From: Gemmatimonadota bacterium
Lineage (GTDB): Bacteria; Gemmatimonadota; Gemmatimonadetes; Longimicrobiales; Gaopeijiaceae
Direction of reading: 5' to 3'
Length of the DNA: 64,000 bases
Assembly: GCA_022823365.1 (NCBI GenBank)
Contig: JAJDXG010000035.1
Span: 1 to 64,000 of the forward strand
Within the stretch, counting starts at the first letter, position 1. Every line of letters begins with the position of its first letter. The notes under the pieces were generated by a model. That model saw nothing but the letters and a program-made list of their open reading frames with translations, was not told the origin of the DNA and made no database searches. Shown here piece after piece: positions 59,741 through 64,000 of the stretch. The translations under genes and the position numbers were made by a program.

Positions 59741-60733
59741 TCAAGATTCACCGTCGGCATTCCAACGGACGCCCGTGGTCGTGACGTCCCCCCGGACGCG
59801 GACCTTGTCCCGAAGAATGCCGATGTCGCCGAACTCCCCCATCGTCCGACTCAATCGCTCGACCGTGACGAATTCCGCTTCCGAGGACTCGTTGATGCGG
59901 TCGGCCAGGAACTCGATGTCGTCCAGCGGCGCCTCGCCCGCGAGCGACTTCAGCTGGAGACGTTCGAAGGATCCAAGCACCTCCCCAACCTGCTGCGCCT
60001 CGCGCACGAAGCTTGCGCCGATCCCCGCCAGCGCCGTCTCGGCCCCGGCGATCACCATGTCGGCGGCTCCCGACAGCCGGTCGAGCCGGCGGGTCTCCTC
60101 GATGTCGCGGTTGCAGCGGTCCATGACCGCGATTCTGGCCTCGCAGTCGTTGTAGAACCTGCGAAGGACGTCGGCCCGTCCGTCGAGCTTTCCGAGGGCC
60201 GAACGGAGCTTGGCATGCAGTCCGGTCGCCGTCTTCAACTGGCCGGCGAACGTCCGATTTTCGGGATCCTGGCTCAGGCGGGCCCGCCAGTAGGCCATTG
60301 AACGGTGGGCGTCGTCCACGGCCCCGGCGAGTTCAGCGCGAGCGGCGCCCCATTCGGATCCGCTCCCCAGGGTTCGCGCCCTGTGTCTCTCGACCTGCCC
60401 GCGGAATTCGTGCACGGCGAATCGGTACACGGCCAGGACCACGCCCGACTCGCCGGCCTGGAAAGCCTTGAGGCGGCGGGACGCACGCCGGTGCGGCGGG
60501 AGATAGCGAACGAGAACCAGCGTCCCCACGGCTGACAGCACACCAAGCGTGCCGGATCCCGTCACCAGCCCGAAGACCAACCACAAGCCGGCGAACCGGA
60601 GCACGGGCAAGGCGCAGCCGTAGAATTCCTGGAGGTCCTCATCCGTGCCCTTCCGCTTTCGCGCGGCTTCCCGCCTCTTCGCCTCCTCCGCCTTGAAGCA
60701 ACGCCGGGCGATGGCCTCCAGCGAGCCGCCCAC
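59741..60733 (-). CDS. Membrane protein with long coiled coil, unknown
   Basis: A 330-residue protein. A basic N-terminus (KAEEAKRREAARKRKG) precedes two adjacent membrane helices (LPVLRFAGLWLVFGLVTGS and TLGVLSAVGTLVLVRYL, about 43-78). From about 100 to 300 it is helical with heptad-like repeats (GQLKTATGLHAKLRSALGKL, RRLDRLSGAADMVIAGAETA), so a coiled-coil or phage-shock-like rod is possible. No family recognised. GTG start 60733 lies 3 bp after the S9 peptidase stop on the same strand. It converges with the STAND gene, 60 bp away. Confidence 0.65.
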   Translation of the reverse strand: MGGSLEAIARRCFKAEEAKRREAARKRKGTDEDLQEFYGCALPVLRFAGLWLVFGLVTGSGTLGVLSAVGTLVLVRYLPPHRRASRRLKAFQAGESGVVLAVYRFAVHEFRGQVERHRARTLGSGSEWGAARAELAGAVDDAHRSMAYWRARLSQDPENRTFAGQLKTATGLHAKLRSALGKLDGRADVLRRFYNDCEARIAVMDRCNRDIEETRRLDRLSGAADMVIAGAETALAGIGASFVREAQQVGEVLGSFERLQLKSLAGEAPLDDIEFLADRINESSEAEFVTVERLSRTMGEFGDIGILRDKVRVRGDVTTTGVRWNADGES

Positions 60734-60736
60734 TCC

Positions 60737-63232
60737 CTACCGGTCCATCACCGGCGTTCCCGCGTTCTTAACGTACCTGTCCATCCACTCGACCATCTCG
60801 GCCAGCGCGTGCATCACCGACTCACGCCCCCGGTAGCCGTGGCTCTCGTGGGGCAGCATCACCAGCCGGGCCGTGCCCCCGTTGCCCTTCATCGCGTGGA
60901 ACATGCGCCGGGACTGCACCGGGAAGGTTCCCGAGTTGTTGTCGGCCTCGCCGTGGATGAGGATCATCGGCTCGTTGATATCGTCGGCGTGCATGAACGG
61001 CGACATCGCGAAATAGACGTCGCCCGCCTCCCAGAAGGTGCGGCGCTCGTTCTGGAAGCCGAAGGGGGTGAGGGTGCGGTTGTAGGCGCCGCTGCGCGCG
61101 ATGCCGGCCTGGAACAGGTCGGAGTGCGCGAGCAGGTTGGCGGTCATGAAGGCGCCGTAGCTGTGACCGCCGACGCCGACCCGGCTCCGGTCGGTGACGC
61201 CCATTTCGACCACCTTGTCCACGGCCGCCGCGGCCGCGCTCACCAGCTGGTCCACGTAGGTATCGTTGGGCGTCTCCTCCCCGATGATCGGCATGGTGGG
61301 TCCGTCGAAGACGGCGTACCCCTGGGTGAGGAAGAAGAGGTGTGAGGCGCCTCCCACGCGCGTGAAGCGGCTGGGCGAGCCGCGCACCTGGCCGGCCACG
61401 TCGGGGTTCGAATACTCGCGCGGATAGGCCCACACGATGGTGGGCAGCCGCGTCCCCTCTTCGTAGTCCGCGGGCAGGTAGAGCGTGCCGGAGAGCTGCA
61501 CGCCGTCCTCGCGCTCGTAGGTGACGAACTGCCGGGTCACGTCGGAGAGCTCGGGATGGGGGTTCTCGAACCGGGTCAGCTGCCTGCGGTCCTCGGAACG
61601 GGTGTCGCGCACGAAATAGTTGGGCGGCTCGAGAGGCGTCTCGTACTGGGTGAGGACGCGGCGGCCGTCGTCGTCGAGCATGGCCACCACGGACTCGTAG
61701 CTGCCGGGAGCGGCCTGGAAGAGGCGTTCGCTCTCGCCGGTGGCGAGATTCATGCGGTCGAGGAAGGGATGGTCGCCGGCATCCGAAGCGCCCGCGCCCG
61801 TCAGGAAGATCCAGTTCCCGTCCTGTACGATGAGCGACTCGCCGTTCTCCGCGCGCCGCGTCACCGGGGTCCCGGGATCGCCGTAGCGGTCCTGCGAGTT
61901 GCGTTCCCAGATTAGCCTGGGCTCGTCGCCGCCGTCCACGTCGATCTGCCAGGTGCGCACCATGTTGGACCGTCGCCACGACTCGGTCAGAAGTGCGAGA
62001 CCGTCCTCCCCCCGCGAGAGTCCCGCGTAGCGGAGGGCCGTGCGCGCCACCTCCGCGGCATCACCGTCGAACGGCGCGGTCAGCCGCATCACCTGGTCGC
62101 GTTGCTCCGCCTCCGTCCAGGGATCGCCCCCGTCGAGCGCCTCGACCCACATGAGGGTGTGGTCCTCCCCGGGCATCCAGCGGTGTCCGCGCGGGCCTTC
62201 CTCCACGCCTCCGATGGGGGCTCGGTCCGCGAGAGGGATCGCCGCGACTTCGGCCACCACGCCGCCGTCCCGGCTCCAGATCTCGAGCTCCTTCGGGAAG
62301 CGCGAATCGGGCACCAGGTAGGAGAAGGGGCGCACCGTCCTCTCCGCGAGGATGTACGCGCCGCTGGGCGAACGGCTGAGATTCCAGATGCCGGGTTCCG
62401 CCAGCGTGCGCACCGTCCCGTCGTCCGCATCCACCAGCGCGGGTTGGGAAGTGGCGAAGTACTCGTACAGCGCTTCGCCGTGGGAGTCCTCGATGAGATC
62501 CTGGTAGGTGCGCACCGGAGCGGTCCTGCCTTCGGCTTCCTGGATGACCGGGCCGCCGGGAACCGGGGGCGCCATGGGCGAGGGCCCGCGTCCCGAGGGC
62601 ACCAGGGTGCAGAGCAACTCGTCCCCGCCGGGCATCCAGTCGCAGGGTGCTCCGCGCACGCCGTTCAACCGCTCGCCGGTGAGTCTGCGGGCGGTGGCCT
62701 CCGAGACGCTGCCCGTCCAGAGCTCGATGCCGTCGGCAACGGTGCGCGTGATCGCGAACCGATCTCCCCCGGGCGCGAAACGCGGCACGCCCCAGCCACC
62801 TTCCGGCGCGTCGACGGATCGCTCCGAACCGTCGGAAACCCTCATCACGGAGAGGGTGGTGGTCAGTCCCGGATCGCGTCCCGTCGAGGGTCCGAAGACG
62901 CCCGTGGTCGCCGGATTGATGCGGCGGCCGCCCAGGCGAAGCATGGGCTGCGCCATGTCCTCGATCGAGGGCATGCTGCGACGCCCCGTGAGCACGATCC
63001 ACTCCCCGTCCGGGCTGACGTTCACGAACGGGGGCGGAGGCGCGTCGAGGATGCGAACGATCTCCTGGGGAGGCATGCGATATCCCTCCTGGGCGGAGAC
63101 GTCGTGCGCGGCCAGGCCCAGGAACGCGGCGGCCGAGGCCGCCACGAGCGTGGCTGGCAGCAGTCTCCGTCCTCCGCGGTGGAATCGCCGGGCCGTGGAC
63201 ATGGGGCGGGAGGGTGTGGTGGTCGGGGCCAT
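60737..63232 (-). CDS. S9-family prolyl oligopeptidase-like peptidase, exported
   Basis: An 831-residue secreted serine peptidase. A signal peptide (LLPATLVAASAAAFLGLAAH, then VSAQ) precedes a beta-propeller (about 60-560) that gates access to the catalytic domain. The nucleophile Ser is in GVGGHSYGAFMTANLL (about 666-681, GxSxG), Asp is in LIHGEADNNSG, and His is in LPHESHGYRGRE near the end. The architecture fits glutamyl-endopeptidase or dipeptidyl-peptidase-like members. ATG at 63232 is preferred over a longer frame to 63325: GGAGAG lies eight bases upstream. It is divergent from another S9 gene at the right edge. Confidence 0.92.
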   Translation of the reverse strand: MAPTTTPSRPMSTARRFHRGGRRLLPATLVAASAAAFLGLAAHDVSAQEGYRMPPQEIVRILDAPPPPFVNVSPDGEWIVLTGRRSMPSIEDMAQPMLRLGGRRINPATTGVFGPSTGRDPGLTTTLSVMRVSDGSERSVDAPEGGWGVPRFAPGGDRFAITRTVADGIELWTGSVSEATARRLTGERLNGVRGAPCDWMPGGDELLCTLVPSGRGPSPMAPPVPGGPVIQEAEGRTAPVRTYQDLIEDSHGEALYEYFATSQPALVDADDGTVRTLAEPGIWNLSRSPSGAYILAERTVRPFSYLVPDSRFPKELEIWSRDGGVVAEVAAIPLADRAPIGGVEEGPRGHRWMPGEDHTLMWVEALDGGDPWTEAEQRDQVMRLTAPFDGDAAEVARTALRYAGLSRGEDGLALLTESWRRSNMVRTWQIDVDGGDEPRLIWERNSQDRYGDPGTPVTRRAENGESLIVQDGNWIFLTGAGASDAGDHPFLDRMNLATGESERLFQAAPGSYESVVAMLDDDGRRVLTQYETPLEPPNYFVRDTRSEDRRQLTRFENPHPELSDVTRQFVTYEREDGVQLSGTLYLPADYEEGTRLPTIVWAYPREYSNPDVAGQVRGSPSRFTRVGGASHLFFLTQGYAVFDGPTMPIIGEETPNDTYVDQLVSAAAAAVDKVVEMGVTDRSRVGVGGHSYGAFMTANLLAHSDLFQAGIARSGAYNRTLTPFGFQNERRTFWEAGDVYFAMSPFMHADDINEPMILIHGEADNNSGTFPVQSRRMFHAMKGNGGTARLVMLPHESHGYRGRESVMHALAEMVEWMDRYVKNAGTPVMDR

Positions 63233-63430
63233 GATGGTCTCTCCGGAATCACGTGGCGCACCAGACGTGCTGGCGTTCGAACCGTACAGACCCGGAATGT
63301 GGGGGCACCCGAGGCGCGTGAGCAAATGCCCGGACTCTCTGGCCCGCGAGTTTCGACTCCGGTAGCTTTCGCTTCTGTTCCCGAGTTCTTCAGAGGCTCA
63401 AGAGTGCGCTTGCTTTTCCGGAGGATGAAG

Positions 63431-64000
63431 ATGGTCCGCGGAGCCCGAATGATCCCGCTGTTTCTACTGGTCGCCTTCGCGCCCCAGGCATCCGCCCAGG
63501 AGGGCGAGGTACTGTCGCTCGACAAGTACCTGGACTGGGAGTGGGTGGCCGATCCCCGCATCTCTCCCGACGGCAGCCGAATCGTCTACACGCGGTCCTG
63601 GGTGGACCAGCAGGACGACCGCAGGGCCTCGTCGGTGTGGGTGATGAACGCCGACGGCTCGCGGGCCCGCTTCCTGCTCGAGGGATCGAGCCCGCGCTGG
63701 TCGCCCGACGGCACCCGCATTGCCTTCCTGAACGACTCGCAGATCTTCGTGCGCTGGATGGACGCCGAGGGCGCCACCACCCAAATCACGCGCCTGGAGG
63801 AGAGCCCGTCGGACATCGCCTGGTCGCCGGACGGCACCCACATCTCCTTCGTCATGACGGTTCCGTCGGACGAGCGCTGGGCCATCGACATGCCCTCGCC
63901 GCCCGAGGGCGCCAGTTGGACCGAAGCCCCGAAGATCGTCACCCGGCTGACCTACCGCCGCGACCGCCGGGGCTACATCGACGACGGCTTCCAGCACCTC
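63431..64000 (+). CDS. S9-family peptidase, N-terminal part cut by window edge
   Basis: 190 residues of a peptidase that continues past the right edge. A signal peptide (MIPLFLLVAFAPQASA, then QEGE) precedes a beta-propeller start: EWVADPRISPDGSRIVYTRS, SPRWSPDGTRIAFLND and DIAWSPDGTHISFVM, with the repeated W-SPDG motif. Only the propeller is present, so the catalytic triad is outside the window. Start: GGAGG at 63420-63424 sits six bases before the ATG at 63431, and directly against an ATG at 63425; the former fits the spacing. It is divergent from the other S9 gene with about 200 bp between. Confidence 0.85.
   Translation, partial: MVRGARMIPLFLLVAFAPQASAQEGEVLSLDKYLDWEWVADPRISPDGSRIVYTRSWVDQQDDRRASSVWVMNADGSRARFLLEGSSPRWSPDGTRIAFLNDSQIFVRWMDAEGATTQITRLEESPSDIAWSPDGTHISFVMTVPSDERWAIDMPSPPEGASWTEAPKIVTRLTYRRDRRGYIDDGFQHL

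Overview
The window is a GC-rich, gene-dense stretch of bacterial chromosome with 56 protein genes, no tRNA, rRNA or CRISPR array, and no recognisable insertion sequence. The gene mix suggests a Gram-negative, peptide-degrading heterotroph of the Gemmatimonadota or a neighbouring FCB-type lineage. That mix is a GWxTD-domain TPR protein, a PorX-like response regulator, a TonB-type protein, MsbA- and LpxL-like proteins, several exported peptidases and amidohydrolases, and NQYxER-type heme O synthase. The phylum is inferred from gene content, not from a marker tree.

Region 1 (1-5.5 kb): a small membrane protein, a DUF4440-like lipoprotein, a sodium:solute symporter, a MerR/TipAS regulator with a textbook MerR-type promoter, and a complete AbiEi/AbiEii toxin-antitoxin pair. 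Region 2 (5.5-19.2 kb), mostly minus strand: an echA-recF-dciA-(PHP hydrolase)-gyrB replication block, divergent ssb, rpsU (bS21), and a run of TPR protein, zinc-ribbon protein, isopropylmalate/isocitrate dehydrogenase-like enzyme, thiolase and 3-hydroxyacyl-CoA dehydrogenase. Thiolase, hydroxyacyl-CoA dehydrogenase and enoyl-CoA hydratase together cover three steps of beta-oxidation or butyrate-type acyl-CoA chemistry.

Region 3 (19.2-30.9 kb), mostly plus strand: an orphan hydantoinase-B subunit, a DUF6941-like protein, a TolB/TPR membrane protein, then a MoxR cluster (membrane protein, DUF4129, DUF4350, MoxR ATPase, DUF58) meeting a convergent RDD-SpoIIM fusion gene, followed by a VapBC pair. 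Region 4 (31-41.3 kb, minus strand): an envelope block of eight genes, GWxTD protein, LVIVD-like repeat protein, TonB-like protein, PorX-like regulator, MsbA-like exporter, LpxL-like acyltransferase, glycosyltransferase and DUF3108 protein, many with ATGA-type overlaps.

Region 5 (41.4-54.6 kb): ctaB/cyoE, a DmpA-type peptidase, serA with a class V aminotransferase (probably the serine pathway), typA, then an N-acyl-D-amino-acid deacylase, a gamma-glutamyltransferase, a small unknown gene, an outer-membrane-type protein, a DtxR-family metal regulator and a zinc alcohol dehydrogenase. Region 6 (54.7-64 kb): the most unusual part. An AT-rich control region with repeated palindromes precedes a two-gene operon. 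The first gene is an AAA ATPase with a DUF4143-like C-terminal PD-(D/E)xK motif. The second is a 1122-residue protein with an N-terminal restriction-endonuclease-like domain, a STAND-type P-loop NTPase and a long C-terminal helical region. This architecture is what anti-phage sensors look like, and it is the best candidate for an undescribed system here. A membrane/coiled-coil protein and two divergent S9 peptidases (the second cut by the window edge) close the window.
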